A DNA stretch of 64,000 bases from Archangium lipolyticum (GTDB taxonomy: Bacteria; Myxococcota; Myxococcia; Myxococcales; Myxococcaceae): the NCBI RefSeq assembly GCF_024623785.1, contig NZ_JANKBZ010000004.1, positions 554,884 to 618,883 of the forward strand. The letters are read 5' to 3'. The translations under genes were made by a program, and so were the position numbers. This document shows, piece after piece, positions 1 to 8,141 of the stretch (positions within the stretch are counted from its first letter, which is position 1; each line of letters begins with the position of its first letter). The notes beneath the pieces were generated by a model. It searched no databases. It worked only from the letters and a program-made list of their open reading frames with translations, and was not told the DNA's origin.

Positions 1-178
1 CGAAGGGGCTGCTGATGAGGTTCCAGAGGATGGTGCGCCCCACGCTCCCCTGCCGTTCGCTCGCCCCCACCACCGCCACGCTGCGCGGATTGAAGATGGC
101 GTCGAGTGGATGACGGCCTCGCAGGTGCAGCAGGTCGTACGAGGGATCGTTGGGCGGCGGACGCTTCGTCTGGGCCAT
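1..178 (-). CDS. Acyl-CoA synthetase (NDP-forming)/GNAT protein, N-terminal fragment
   Basis: The reverse strand opens with ATG at 178 and stays open to the window edge, giving 59 residues. The fragment contains [19 protein letters not shown] and then [12 protein letters not shown] (about residues 30-41) and GSVGRT. This is the start of the CoA-binding Rossmann domain of ADP-forming acetate-CoA ligases, and the long leader is typical of the bifunctional form that carries a C-terminal GNAT acetyltransferase. Those enzymes acylate or regulate acyl-CoA metabolism in the cytoplasm. Only the N-terminus is visible, so the GNAT domain is an inference. It is divergent from the toxin pair to its right. 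Confidence 0.8.
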   Translation of the reverse strand, partial: MAQTKRPPPNDPSYDLLHLRGRHPLDAIFNPRSVAVVGASERQGSVGRTILWNLISSPF

Positions 179-320
179 AGAGTCCGCTTTCTGGTCCCGA
201 ATGACCTCGGGTTCAACAGCAACCGTGTGGCGAGCACACGCCGCGTTACCTGAGCGGCAATGGAAACGGCGAGGACACGGGGGTGTGGCGGATGTGGAAC
301 AGGCTACGCTTCGCGGACCC

Positions 321-992
321 ATGAGAGCCCCGCCGAGAATCTGGCTGCCACTGCTCGGGCTGTTGGCCGCATGCGCGACCTCGAGCCCCGTTACGCGGGA
401 GGAGAACCAAGCCCCGGAGGTGGTGTCCTCCTGGGAGGAGGGATGCGAGGACGAGCGCAGCCTCGTCCTGCTGTGCCGTGATGAGGGAGAGGAGTGTGGC
501 TTCTTCCGCTGCCGGGAGGTGGTTCCCCGCGAGGTGCTGTTGGCCTACCGGGGCGGCGGCTACATCCCGGGCGCCTCACCCGCTTCTCCTCGCCGTTGGT
601 GGGGCCACCCCGGAGGCTGGCCACGCAACAACGAGCCCGTCCTCACCTTCCGCTTCAACCGTCACTTCGACCCCAAGCCTCCTGCCTTCCTCCTTCCTCC
701 GGGCCGTTGGGTTCGTCATCACCTCTTTCCCCAAGCCAGGGAGCTCAGGGAGTGGTTCCATCAGCGGGGGATACCTGACATCCACCAGTTCACTCTCCTC
801 ATTCCGGAACATGTCCACATCCGCATCCACAGCGGTGGACCTCGTGGGGGCCTGTGGAACCAAGCCTGGTGGGACTTCATGGAAGCCCGCCCCTATGCGT
901 CACCCGAGGCCATCTACCGGCACGCGAGAGAGCTGATGTTCCGCTTCGAGCTGACGGGTCCCATTGTGCCGTATCATCGCGGAGGACGCTGA
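321..992 (+). CDS. SitA6-like polymorphic toxin lipoprotein (DUF2380 family)
   Basis: This 223-residue lipoprotein starts at ATG 321, where a signal peptide with the lipobox LLAAC begins (Cys at about 19). An upstream in-frame start would bury that signal. The mature part holds HHLFPQ, a W-F-x-x-R-G-I segment, IHSGGPRGG and WNQAWWDF, and ends GPIVPY. That pattern is the myxobacterial paralogous lipoprotein family described as SitA6, whose members pass between cells by outer-membrane exchange and kill siblings lacking the immunity protein. The His-rich HHLFPQ segment may be the toxic centre, possibly HNH-like, but that is inference. The CXXCG immunity gene follows after 9 bases. No sitB-like gene precedes it. 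Confidence 0.82.
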   Translation: MRAPPRIWLPLLGLLAACATSSPVTREENQAPEVVSSWEEGCEDERSLVLLCRDEGEECGFFRCREVVPREVLLAYRGGGYIPGASPASPRRWWGHPGGWPRNNEPVLTFRFNRHFDPKPPAFLLPPGRWVRHHLFPQARELREWFHQRGIPDIHQFTLLIPEHVHIRIHSGGPRGGLWNQAWWDFMEARPYASPEAIYRHARELMFRFELTGPIVPYHRGGR

Positions 993-1001
993 GGTGGCGA
1001 G

Positions 1002-1718
1002 ATGACGAAATTCTATCGGCTCCGAGCACCGAGACCGTCACGGTACACCGGCAATCTCGACGCCAGGCACAAGTGGGGCAGCCTCCCTGGGCTTCACTGC
1101 TCCGAATGCGGAGCCACCTGGGCAGGCAGCGCGACCGCGTACCCAGGCGTGGACTTGTCTTCCATTCCCGAGCGCGGAGAGTATGAGAGGCCTCGACCGG
1201 AGCCCTTCGAGGAGTTCGTGAGGTTGCGGGAACGGGTGCGGCCACTCGTACCTCCTGGTGGCCAACTGCTCCCGGGTGCCGAGTTCGGTCCGCTGGTGGG
1301 CTCAGCCACGGGCACCTTCAGCCCACTCTTCCTCCATTTCGCACGAACGAAGTTGGTGAGCCGCGAGGCATTGGAGCAACTCCAGGCCGCGGGTGTCCGA
1401 GGACTGCGTGCATTCCCGACGGAGCTACGTTTCCGGCAGAAGAAACACCCGGAGATGCTGGAGCTGGAAATCCTGGCCCACGGGAAGCTGCATCCAGACT
1501 GCACGCCCCAGCGGTCTCCGCCTTGTGCCCGGTGTGGCTGGGATGACTTCGCCTTCCCAGAGGAGCCCCTGCTGGACGCAGCATCACTCCCCACGCACAC
1601 CGACCTGTTCCGCCTGAGTGATTTCGAAACGATTCTCATCGGCACCGAACGCCTCGTGGACGCGGTGCGCCGCCTGAATCTGGACGGAGCCGACATCCAC
1701 GAGGTGCCCGTGCGTTGA
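1002..1718 (+). CDS. SitI6-like double-CXXCG immunity protein
   Basis: This 238-residue protein has no signal peptide. It carries two CXXCG motifs: CSECG at residues 33-37 and CARCG at 175-179, the hallmark of the Gmx_para_CXXCG family. The four cysteines probably bind zinc. Family members are encoded directly after SitA6-type toxins and protect the producer, and the 9-base spacing here with a GAGGTGGCGAG ribosome site just before ATG 1002 implies co-transcription with the toxin. The C-terminal third (LFRLSDFETILIGTERL) is also typical of the family. The cognate pairing is an inference from position. Confidence 0.85.
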   Translation: MTKFYRLRAPRPSRYTGNLDARHKWGSLPGLHCSECGATWAGSATAYPGVDLSSIPERGEYERPRPEPFEEFVRLRERVRPLVPPGGQLLPGAEFGPLVGSATGTFSPLFLHFARTKLVSREALEQLQAAGVRGLRAFPTELRFRQKKHPEMLELEILAHGKLHPDCTPQRSPPCARCGWDDFAFPEEPLLDAASLPTHTDLFRLSDFETILIGTERLVDAVRRLNLDGADIHEVPVR

Positions 1719-1739
1719 GGCCTCGAGCCTCCTGGCGCC

Positions 1740-2375
1740 TCAGTACGCCGCGGTGAAGCGGCGGCGCACGAACTTCGGCTTCTCGAGCTCGTCGATGAGC
1801 GCCACCGCGTAATCCTCGGCGGAGATGGCGCTGTTGCCCTTGGCGTCCGTCACCAGCTGGTCCGTGCCGGTGCGGTACTTCCCGGTGCGCTCTCCCGGCT
1901 GGATGAGCGCGGCCGGGGCGAAGAACGTCCAGTCGAGGTCCGACTGACGGTACACGTCGTACGCCGCGATGTGCGCCAGCGCGATGGGTTTCCAGGCGGC
2001 CGGGAAGGACGGCGTGTCCACCACCCGCACGCCCGGAGCCACCTCGAGACCCCCCGCCCCACCCACCACCACGAGCCGGCCCACCCCGGCGCGCTTCACC
2101 CCCGTCACGAGCGACTGCGCCGTGGCGGCGAGCGCCTCGGTGACGTCTCCCTGCCGCGGACCGATGGCCGTCACCACCGCGTCATGTCCCCCGGCCACCT
2201 GCGCCACGCTGGCCGGGTCTCGCGCGTCTCCCGAGACCACCTTCAGGTTCGCGTGCTTCAGGTCGAAGCCCGCGGCATTGCGTGCGATGGCCGTGACCTG
2301 GTGACCCCGCGACAGGGCCTCCTGGGCGATGCGGCGGCCAATGGTTCCCGTGGCTCCATAGAGTGCGATCTTCAT
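1740..2375 (-). CDS. NAD(P)-binding oxidoreductase (YwnB-like atypical SDR)
   Basis: The 211-residue protein begins with MKIALYGATGTIGRR, a GxxGxxG nucleotide-binding loop, and continues with a beta-alpha pattern (VVSGDARD, VVTAIGP, LVVVGGAGG) and DWTFFAPA. This is the NAD(P)H-binding, NmrA/YwnB-type atypical short-chain reductase family, usually about 210 residues long and cytoplasmic. The substrate is unknown. It converges with the SitI6-like gene 21 bases away. A 25-base perfect dyad lies 35 bases upstream of its start and a second copy 78 bases further, so it is probably repressed or activated by a dimeric regulator, which is not encoded nearby. Confidence 0.8.
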   Translation of the reverse strand: MKIALYGATGTIGRRIAQEALSRGHQVTAIARNAAGFDLKHANLKVVSGDARDPASVAQVAGGHDAVVTAIGPRQGDVTEALAATAQSLVTGVKRAGVGRLVVVGGAGGLEVAPGVRVVDTPSFPAAWKPIALAHIAAYDVYRQSDLDWTFFAPAALIQPGERTGKYRTGTDQLVTDAKGNSAISAEDYAVALIDELEKPKFVRRRFTAAY

Positions 2376-2410
2376 GGTTCTTGTCCTTCCCTCGAAATGC
2401 TTCCCGCTCC

Positions 2411-2435
2411 TTCCGTAACCATCATGGTTACGGAA
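2411..2435. promoter_or_regulatory. Dyad operator 1 upstream of the NAD(P)-binding reductase
   Basis: A perfect 12-base inverted repeat (TTCCGTAACCAT, then C, then its complement) lies 35 bases upstream of the reductase start at 2375. HxlR- or MarR-type winged-helix proteins often use GTAAC-type dyads beside such reductases. The identity of the binding protein is inference. Confidence 0.7.
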
Positions 2436-2488
2436 TGGGGCAAAAAAAATCAGCCCGACGGCTGCTGTTCATCGTGTTCCGCTCTCTT

Positions 2489-2513
2489 TTCCGTAACAGG
2501 TATAGTTACGGAT
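2489..2513. promoter_or_regulatory. Dyad operator 2, same half-sites as operator 1
   Basis: The half-sites TTCCGTAAC and GTTACGGA recur here with the same 7-base spacing as in the first dyad. The two centres are 78 bases apart. The shared arms with a different centre suggest a selected binding site for one regulator, able to act on the leftward reductase gene and possibly the rightward gene at 2589. Confidence 0.68.
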
Positions 2514-2588
2514 GGGACGGCTGTCAACCTGGAGTGGCCCGGGTACCGGCTACGCGGGAAGCCCGCTCGGCGGTAGGCTCGCCGGGCC

Positions 2589-3077
2589 ATGGCTCGCCGC
2601 AAACAGGCCGATGAGACCACCGCCCGTGTCCGCAACCTCATCGCGCTCGACTCCGCCAACATCATGCGGAGACTCGACGCGCGCCGGGGAGAGATGTTCG
2701 TCCTCTTCTCCCGCCTGCGCAGCCGCGAGCCCATGCTCAGCACCCTCTCTACCCGGTACGCCTCGGCCACCTTCCACGACCTCATGAACCTGCCCGCGCG
2801 CGAGCAGTCCGTCGTGGACCACTTCTACGAGTGCCTGGACTCGCTGCGCTGGTACTTCACCTACACCGAGGACATGCCCAGCACCGCCCAGCAGACCTTC
2901 AACACCCTCCACCGCCGGCTCGAGGAGGCCCACCGCCAGCTCGTCGCGACCATCGGCCACCCCGTCACCCCCGAGGGCACCACCGTCGTCGAGGGCGAGG
3001 TCCTCCGCCGCGAGGACTCCGCACCCGAGGCCGCGCTCGTCCGCGCCTCGCCTCCCCGCCGCCGCCGCGCGGAGTGA
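2589..3077 (+). CDS. Conserved-looking hypothetical protein
   Basis: This 162-residue protein is not recognised. It is mostly helical by composition, with FVLFSRLRSREPM, a central aromatic stretch (HFYECLDSLRWYFTYTED) and a basic tail ending PRRRRAE. There is no signal peptide or membrane segment, so it is probably cytoplasmic. No clear ribosome-binding site precedes ATG 2589. It faces away from the NAD(P)-binding reductase and shares the intergenic region that carries the two dyads, so it might be under the same control. Codon use is high-GC and normal for the window, which supports a real gene. Confidence 0.55.
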   Translation: MARRKQADETTARVRNLIALDSANIMRRLDARRGEMFVLFSRLRSREPMLSTLSTRYASATFHDLMNLPAREQSVVDHFYECLDSLRWYFTYTEDMPSTAQQTFNTLHRRLEEAHRQLVATIGHPVTPEGTTVVEGEVLRREDSAPEAALVRASPPRRRRAE

Positions 3078-3234
3078 CGCATCCGTCACCACGCGGCGGG
3101 TCGAGCCACCGTCAGACCGCATGCGCGCCTCCAGGGCCGAGGCCGGAGCGCTCGGCGGGACCAGCGCCCCTCACCGTGGGGCCCCCTCCTGTCTCCTGGA
3201 ACACGACGAATCTTCATCGTCAGGAGGAAGTCCG

Positions 3235-3642
3235 ATGCGAGCTCCGCGCCTCATCCCCCCGCTCTGTTGTGCGCTGTGGCTGTTCCAGGCCCTGCCGGCG
3301 AGCGCCGCCCCACCCACTCCAGGAGGAGAGCCTCCAGCGGGGCTCATCCAGGCCAATGCCGAGGCCCTCTGCTTCTTCATGGAAGAGATAGCGGCTCAGC
3401 CCAAGCAGCCGGACTGCGAGGAGAAGACAGCCCAGGAGCTCTCCGCGCTCTACCCCAGCCTGCCACCGGCTCAGCGCGCACAGCTCCAGCAGCTCCAGGC
3501 CGAGTGGCCGACGCTCCGCCAGCAATGGCTGGCGCTCGATGAGACGCAGAAGGAGACCATCCGGAGTCAGTGGGCGGCGATGGCCCAGGAGCAGCAGTCC
3601 CAACAGGGAGTGGGAGGCTCCGGACCTTCACCCACCCCGTAG
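3235..3642 (+). CDS. Small secreted protein, unknown function
   Basis: ATG 3235 follows a strong AGGAGGAAG site and starts a signal peptide (LIPPLCCALWLFQALPASA), so it is preferred over an in-frame upstream start at 3121. The mature protein of about 110 residues is Gln- and Ala-rich and helical. It includes two cysteines in ALCFFMEEIAAQPKQPDCEE and LSALYPSLPPAQRAQLQQLQ, and ends in a Gly/Ser/Pro tail. The pattern resembles periplasmic DUF3106-like helical proteins, but I do not claim membership. The following SDR gene begins 47 bases later on the same strand. Confidence 0.6.
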   Translation: MRAPRLIPPLCCALWLFQALPASAAPPTPGGEPPAGLIQANAEALCFFMEEIAAQPKQPDCEEKTAQELSALYPSLPPAQRAQLQQLQAEWPTLRQQWLALDETQKETIRSQWAAMAQEQQSQQGVGGSGPSPTP

Positions 3643-3689
3643 CGGCCATGTGTATAAGGAGGGCGCTCAGCAGGAGGAGACCCTCTGGT

Positions 3690-4469
3690 ATGGACTTGCA
3701 GCTCTCTGGCAGGGTGGTGTTGGTCACGGGTGGTTCGGAGGGGCTTGGCGCCGCCGTGTGCGACCGGCTCGTCCGGGAGGGGGCACGCGTGGCGCTGTGC
3801 GCCCGGAATCCGCGGCGGCTGGAGGACACCGCGGCCACCCTGCGCTCGCTCGGAGGCGAGGTGCTCGCGGTCCCCGCCGACGTGTCGCGCGCGGAGGACC
3901 TCGAGCGCTTCGTGTCCGCCGCGCACGAGCGCTGGGGACGCGTGGACGCGCTGGTGAACAACGCCGGCTCGGCCTCGGCGAAGGCCTTCCTCTCGGTCAC
4001 CGACGCGGAGTGGGAGGAGGATCTCCAGCTCAAGCTGTTCGCGGCGATGCGCGCCGTGCGGCTGACGGTGCCCCACCTGCGCGCGGCTGGAGGCGGAGCC
4101 ATCGTCAACGTGCTGTCCATCAAGGCCAAGGAGCCCGGGAAGAACACCACGCCCTCCTCGGTGTCCCGCGCGGCGGGGATGGCGCTGACGAAGGTGCTCT
4201 CCAAGGAGCTGGGGCCGGAGGGCATCCGCGTCAACGCCGTGCTCGTGGGGATGATCGAGAGCGGCCAGTGGGAACGCCGCGCCCAGGCCGCGGGCAAGCC
4301 GCCGGAGGTGCTGTACGCCGAGCGGAGCCGGGAGGCGGGGGTGCCTCTCGGGCGCATGGGCCGGGCCGAGGAGTTCGCCGACGTGGTGGCCTTCCTCGTC
4401 TCGTCGCGCGCCTCCTATGTGACGGGCACGGCCATCAACGTGGATGGCGGCCTGTCCGGCGCCGTCTGA
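3690..4469 (+). CDS. SDR-family protein with altered catalytic residues
   Basis: The 259-residue protein has the short-chain dehydrogenase layout: TGGSEGLG (residues 13-20) for NAD(P), NNAG at 90-93, the catalytic-type Ser143, and a C-terminal NVDGGLSGAV. At the place of the YxxxK pair it reads S156-S-V-S-R160, so the catalytic Tyr and Lys are replaced by Ser and Arg. A subgroup of 3-oxoacyl-ACP-reductase-like SDRs with an imperfect tetrad is known. The protein may be a non-classical reductase or may have lost redox activity. ATG 3690 was chosen because it directly precedes the first beta strand and follows GGAGGAGA. Confidence 0.82.
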   Translation: MDLQLSGRVVLVTGGSEGLGAAVCDRLVREGARVALCARNPRRLEDTAATLRSLGGEVLAVPADVSRAEDLERFVSAAHERWGRVDALVNNAGSASAKAFLSVTDAEWEEDLQLKLFAAMRAVRLTVPHLRAAGGGAIVNVLSIKAKEPGKNTTPSSVSRAAGMALTKVLSKELGPEGIRVNAVLVGMIESGQWERRAQAAGKPPEVLYAERSREAGVPLGRMGRAEEFADVVAFLVSSRASYVTGTAINVDGGLSGAV

Positions 4470-4569
4470 GGAGAGGAGGCGAGCGGGAGAGCGCCAGACC
4501 GCCCGGCGCGGGGGCTTCGCGGCCGGTTCCTGTCTCGGTCCGGAGCTTTCGTCTAGAGTCCCGGGCCGC

Positions 4570-6063
4570 ATGCTCGAAGCTTCTCGTGGCCGGCGGTGGG
4601 CGTTCATCCTCACCCCGTTCCTCCTCTGTGCGCTCGGCGGGGCCCTCTGGCACTCCGGGTCTCCGAATCCTGTGCGCCGGCAGTCCCGGACTCCGCACAC
4701 CGTCAGGTCCTCCGCGCAGCCCGGCAAGCCCTTGCGGCTCGCTCAGGCCCCCCTGCCCGCGCAGCCCGCTCAGGCCCCCGAGCCCTCCATCCGCCGCGCA
4801 CTGCCCCCGCCCTCGCCCCGGGCGCTCAAGCTCCACCAGCTCGGAGAGAAGCTCGGCGTGCGCCCGGAGATCCGCCTGGAGAACCCCTGCGTCCTTCAGT
4901 CCGGGACCGCCTGTGCCCGCACGGCCCTCACCCCCTTCTTCGAGTCCCTCGACACCCTCTCCGCCGGCAAAGCCTCCGCCCCCGCCGTCATCTCCGCGTT
5001 CGGCAACTCGCTGATCGCCGGAGATCGCATCGTGGACGTGGTGCGCGAGGAGCTCGGCGGTGCCTTCGGTGACGGCGGCCGCGGCGTGCTCTTCGTGGAC
5101 CGGCTCGCGCCGTACGGACCCCGTGTCCGCGCTGGCTTCGCGAAAGGAGGCTGGGAGGCGCGCACCCTGGGAGAGATGAAGCTCGCCGAGCTGCCCTTCG
5201 GGCTCACCGGCGTCTACCACCTGGCCACCGCCGCCAAGGCCAGCAGCCGCTTCCAACTGACGGGCGAGCCGCGCGGCACCCTGTGGTGGCTCGACGTGCC
5301 CCGCGCCGGCCGGCTGTCCGTCCACGCCGATGGCAAGGAGCTCGCCCGCGCCGAGCCCCAGGGCAACGGCCAGGCCCAGGCGCTCACCTTCGACATCCCC
5401 CCCGGGGCCCGCAGCCTGGACGTGGTCGCCGAGGGCCGTGGCGCCGTGGTGCTCGGCGTGGTGCTGCAACACCAGCGCCCCGGCATCGTGCTCGACACCC
5501 TGGGGGTGCCCTCCGCCGACGCCAACCTCTTCCTACGCGCCCAGGAGGACATCTTCCGCGCCCAGCTCGCCGAGCGCTCGCCGCGCCTGCTCCTGTTCAT
5601 CCTCGGCGGCAACGAGGCCAAGCGGCTCGAGTGGGGCCGCTCCAACCTGGCCGAGGTCGAGGAGGGTCTGCGCACCTTCATCCGCCGCTCGCGCGCCGCC
5701 AGCCCCGACAGCGCCTGCCTGGTGATGGGTCCCATCGACGCCGTGCGCGGTGGCAACGGGCCCAACAAGCTCACCCAGCGGCCCTACCTCGACGAGGTCA
5801 TCGGCATCGAGCGGCAGATCGCCCTGGCCGAGGGCTGTGCCTTCTTCGACATCTTCTCCGCCATGGGCGGCCCCGGCTCGCTGGCGCGCTTCGTCCAGGC
5901 GGGCTTCGTGCACGACGACCTCGTCCACCCGCGAAGCCACGGGCTCGATCTGCTCGGCCAGCTCCTCAACGACGCGATGCTGCGTGCCTGGGTGGAGTCC
6001 GGAGACCCCAGCCGTCAGGCCACCCTGGCCCCGGCGCTCCAGGCCTCGGAGGAAAACCGGTGA
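4570..6063 (+). CDS. Exported SGNH/GDSL-type hydrolase
   Basis: ATG 4570 starts a 497-residue protein with an N-terminal hydrophobic segment (residues about 10-27) and a Pro/Arg-rich linker to residue 85, so it is probably anchored in or exported across the inner membrane. The SGNH signature follows: AFGNSLIAGD (Ser147), ILGGNE and, near the C-terminus, DDLVHP with the catalytic Asp and His (DxxH). Such enzymes remove acyl groups from cell-wall or polysaccharide substrates. The first block reads G-N-S instead of G-D-S. The stop codon overlaps the GTG of the next gene, so the two are translationally coupled. The substrate is unknown. Confidence 0.75.
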   Translation: MLEASRGRRWAFILTPFLLCALGGALWHSGSPNPVRRQSRTPHTVRSSAQPGKPLRLAQAPLPAQPAQAPEPSIRRALPPPSPRALKLHQLGEKLGVRPEIRLENPCVLQSGTACARTALTPFFESLDTLSAGKASAPAVISAFGNSLIAGDRIVDVVREELGGAFGDGGRGVLFVDRLAPYGPRVRAGFAKGGWEARTLGEMKLAELPFGLTGVYHLATAAKASSRFQLTGEPRGTLWWLDVPRAGRLSVHADGKELARAEPQGNGQAQALTFDIPPGARSLDVVAEGRGAVVLGVVLQHQRPGIVLDTLGVPSADANLFLRAQEDIFRAQLAERSPRLLLFILGGNEAKRLEWGRSNLAEVEEGLRTFIRRSRAASPDSACLVMGPIDAVRGGNGPNKLTQRPYLDEVIGIERQIALAEGCAFFDIFSAMGGPGSLARFVQAGFVHDDLVHPRSHGLDLLGQLLNDAMLRAWVESGDPSRQATLAPALQASEENR

Positions 6064-8015
6064 GGGCGCTCCCCGTCGCGCTCCTCTTCCTCGGATTCAC
6101 CGCGCTGGCGGACCCTCGTCCGGCCCCCTCGCGCGCTCCGGCCGCCTCCACTCCCGCTGCCACCAGGACGAAGGACAAGGCCTTCCCCCCGGAGGTGCAG
6201 CGCGCGCTGGATGCCGTCATCCGCGCCGAGCTCGCCCGGGGGCCCTACGCGGGACTCTCGGTGGGGGTGCTCCACGGCGGCATGCGTTGGACGCGCGGCT
6301 ACGGGCTGCGAGACCTCGCCCACAAGCTGCCCGCCACGCCCCGGACGACGTACCGGATGGCGTCCATCACCAAGTCCTTCACCGCGATGGCGGTGCTGCG
6401 ACTGGCGCAGGAGGGCAGGCTGGACCTGGACGCGGACATCCGCACCCTGGTGCCCGGCTACCCCGAGAAGCCCTGGTCCGTCACCGCGCGCCAGTTGCTG
6501 GGGCACCTCGGGGGCGTGTCCCACTATGACGGCCCCGAGGCCGCGGAGAACACGCATCGCCTGGACACGGCGGGGGCCCTCGCGCTCTTCGCCGACAAGC
6601 CGCTCGTCGCCGAGCCCGGCACGAAGTTCGTCTACACCACCTGGGGCTACAACCTGCTCGGCGCCGCCGTGGAGACGGCCTCGGGGCAGCGCTTCGGCGA
6701 GTACCTGAAGGCCCATGTCTTCGGCCCCGCGGGCATGAAGCACGCGGCGCTGGACGACTACCGCACGCGCGACAAGCAGCACGCCCTCGGCTACCGTCAT
6801 CACAAGGGGCAGCTCGTCGCCTCGCACTACCTCGACGTGTCCAGCCGCTTCGGCGGCGGCGGTGCCCGCGCCTCGGTGGAGGACCTGCTCGCCTTCGGTC
6901 AGGCCGTGCTCCAGAGCACCCTGGTGACGCCCGACACCACGCGGCGGATGCAGACGTCCATGAGCACCCGTGAGGGACAGCTCACGGATTACGGCATGGG
7001 CTTCGCCACCTATCCGCTGCGCGGCCACTACGTGGTGGCCCATGCGGGTGGCCAGCCCGAGACGACCACGCTGCTGCTCATGCTGCCCGCGGAGGACGTC
7101 GTCATCGCGCTCGCCACGAACCTGGAAGGCGAGGCGAAGCGGCTGCGGCGCATGTCGCTGCGCATCATCGAGCTGCTGCTGGAGGACGGGCAGGTGCGCC
7201 GAGACGCGCACGCCGTGGACGAGGTGGATGCCGTAGTGCACGAGGGCCTCTCCCGCGTCTTCACCTACGGGCTCGCCTGGCACGTCTGGGCCACGCGGGG
7301 AGCCGGCACACTGCCCGAGCCGGGAGAGCTGCCCGAGGCCTTCTCGCGGGTATCCGCGCTGCTCGACCGCGCCACCATCGCCCAGGAGCCTCCGGCCGCC
7401 CTGGCGAGGGTACGTACGGCGCATGAGCCTCGCGGGGGCTCGCTCTTCATCCGCGTGGGCGCGCAGATGGCCCGGACGTTGGAACAGGCCCTGGGGTCCG
7501 AGAAACTCCGTGAGTACCCCGCGCGAGGCCCGCTCGCCTTCTTCACGGATTACCTCGCGGCCTGCGAGCAGGTGGCATGCCCCGCGGAGCTGCGCTTCAG
7601 CGAGGCCCTCCAGAACGAGGTGCGGCACTTCGACGAGCAGTGGAGACACTCGCTGGTGGATGAGCTGCGGCGGACCCGGCTGGATGAGACGCCGGACCCG
7701 GAGATGCTCTGGCCTGCCTTGGAGGAGGCCACCACGGGCGCCGCGCTGCACCCGGACTACACGGAGGAGATGCTACGCATCGCCGCTCGCTACGGCCGCA
7801 GGGGCAAGCACGAGGAGCAGCTGCTCTGGCTGGAGCGCGCGGTGGCGCTCCACCCGCGCTCGGAGGAGGCCCGTCAGGCCCTCGCCAAGGCCCAGGGAAC
7901 GGAGGAGACGCAGGACGCACCCGCTTCCGCCACTCCCGCCCGCGCGCCCGACGGCAGCCCCGTGCCCGACAACGCCGGGCTTCCCTCGCAGAAACGGGCC
8001 GGCTCCCACGAGTGA
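6060..8015 (+). CDS. Secreted beta-lactamase-like serine hydrolase with C-terminal extension
   Basis: GTG 6060 overlaps the preceding stop (GTGA) and begins a signal peptide ending LGFTALA. The 651-residue product has the serine beta-lactamase/penicillin-binding-protein (class C-like) fold markers: S102-I-T-K105 as the SxxK nucleophile, a Tyr motif in FVYTTWGYNLLG where the usual YSN reads YTT, and HAGGQPE in place of KTG. Known relatives are esterases and D-amino-acid peptidases. About 270 extra residues after position 370 have no recognised domain and end in a Pro/Ala tail. Coupling with the SGNH hydrolase suggests that both act on cell-envelope material. Confidence 0.82.
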   Translation: MRALPVALLFLGFTALADPRPAPSRAPAASTPAATRTKDKAFPPEVQRALDAVIRAELARGPYAGLSVGVLHGGMRWTRGYGLRDLAHKLPATPRTTYRMASITKSFTAMAVLRLAQEGRLDLDADIRTLVPGYPEKPWSVTARQLLGHLGGVSHYDGPEAAENTHRLDTAGALALFADKPLVAEPGTKFVYTTWGYNLLGAAVETASGQRFGEYLKAHVFGPAGMKHAALDDYRTRDKQHALGYRHHKGQLVASHYLDVSSRFGGGGARASVEDLLAFGQAVLQSTLVTPDTTRRMQTSMSTREGQLTDYGMGFATYPLRGHYVVAHAGGQPETTTLLLMLPAEDVVIALATNLEGEAKRLRRMSLRIIELLLEDGQVRRDAHAVDEVDAVVHEGLSRVFTYGLAWHVWATRGAGTLPEPGELPEAFSRVSALLDRATIAQEPPAALARVRTAHEPRGGSLFIRVGAQMARTLEQALGSEKLREYPARGPLAFFTDYLAACEQVACPAELRFSEALQNEVRHFDEQWRHSLVDELRRTRLDETPDPEMLWPALEEATTGAALHPDYTEEMLRIAARYGRRGKHEEQLLWLERAVALHPRSEEARQALAKAQGTEETQDAPASATPARAPDGSPVPDNAGLPSQKRAGSHE

Positions 8016-8141
8016 AGACGGGGCTCCATGAGTTCTGGAGCTTCGGTCTGGCGCAGGAGTGTTCCCACTCGGACGGACGGTGCCCTGGTGCACTGCAATT
8101 CGAGTGCGGCTCGAAAACGGGCGGAGATTAAGCTCCGCGCC

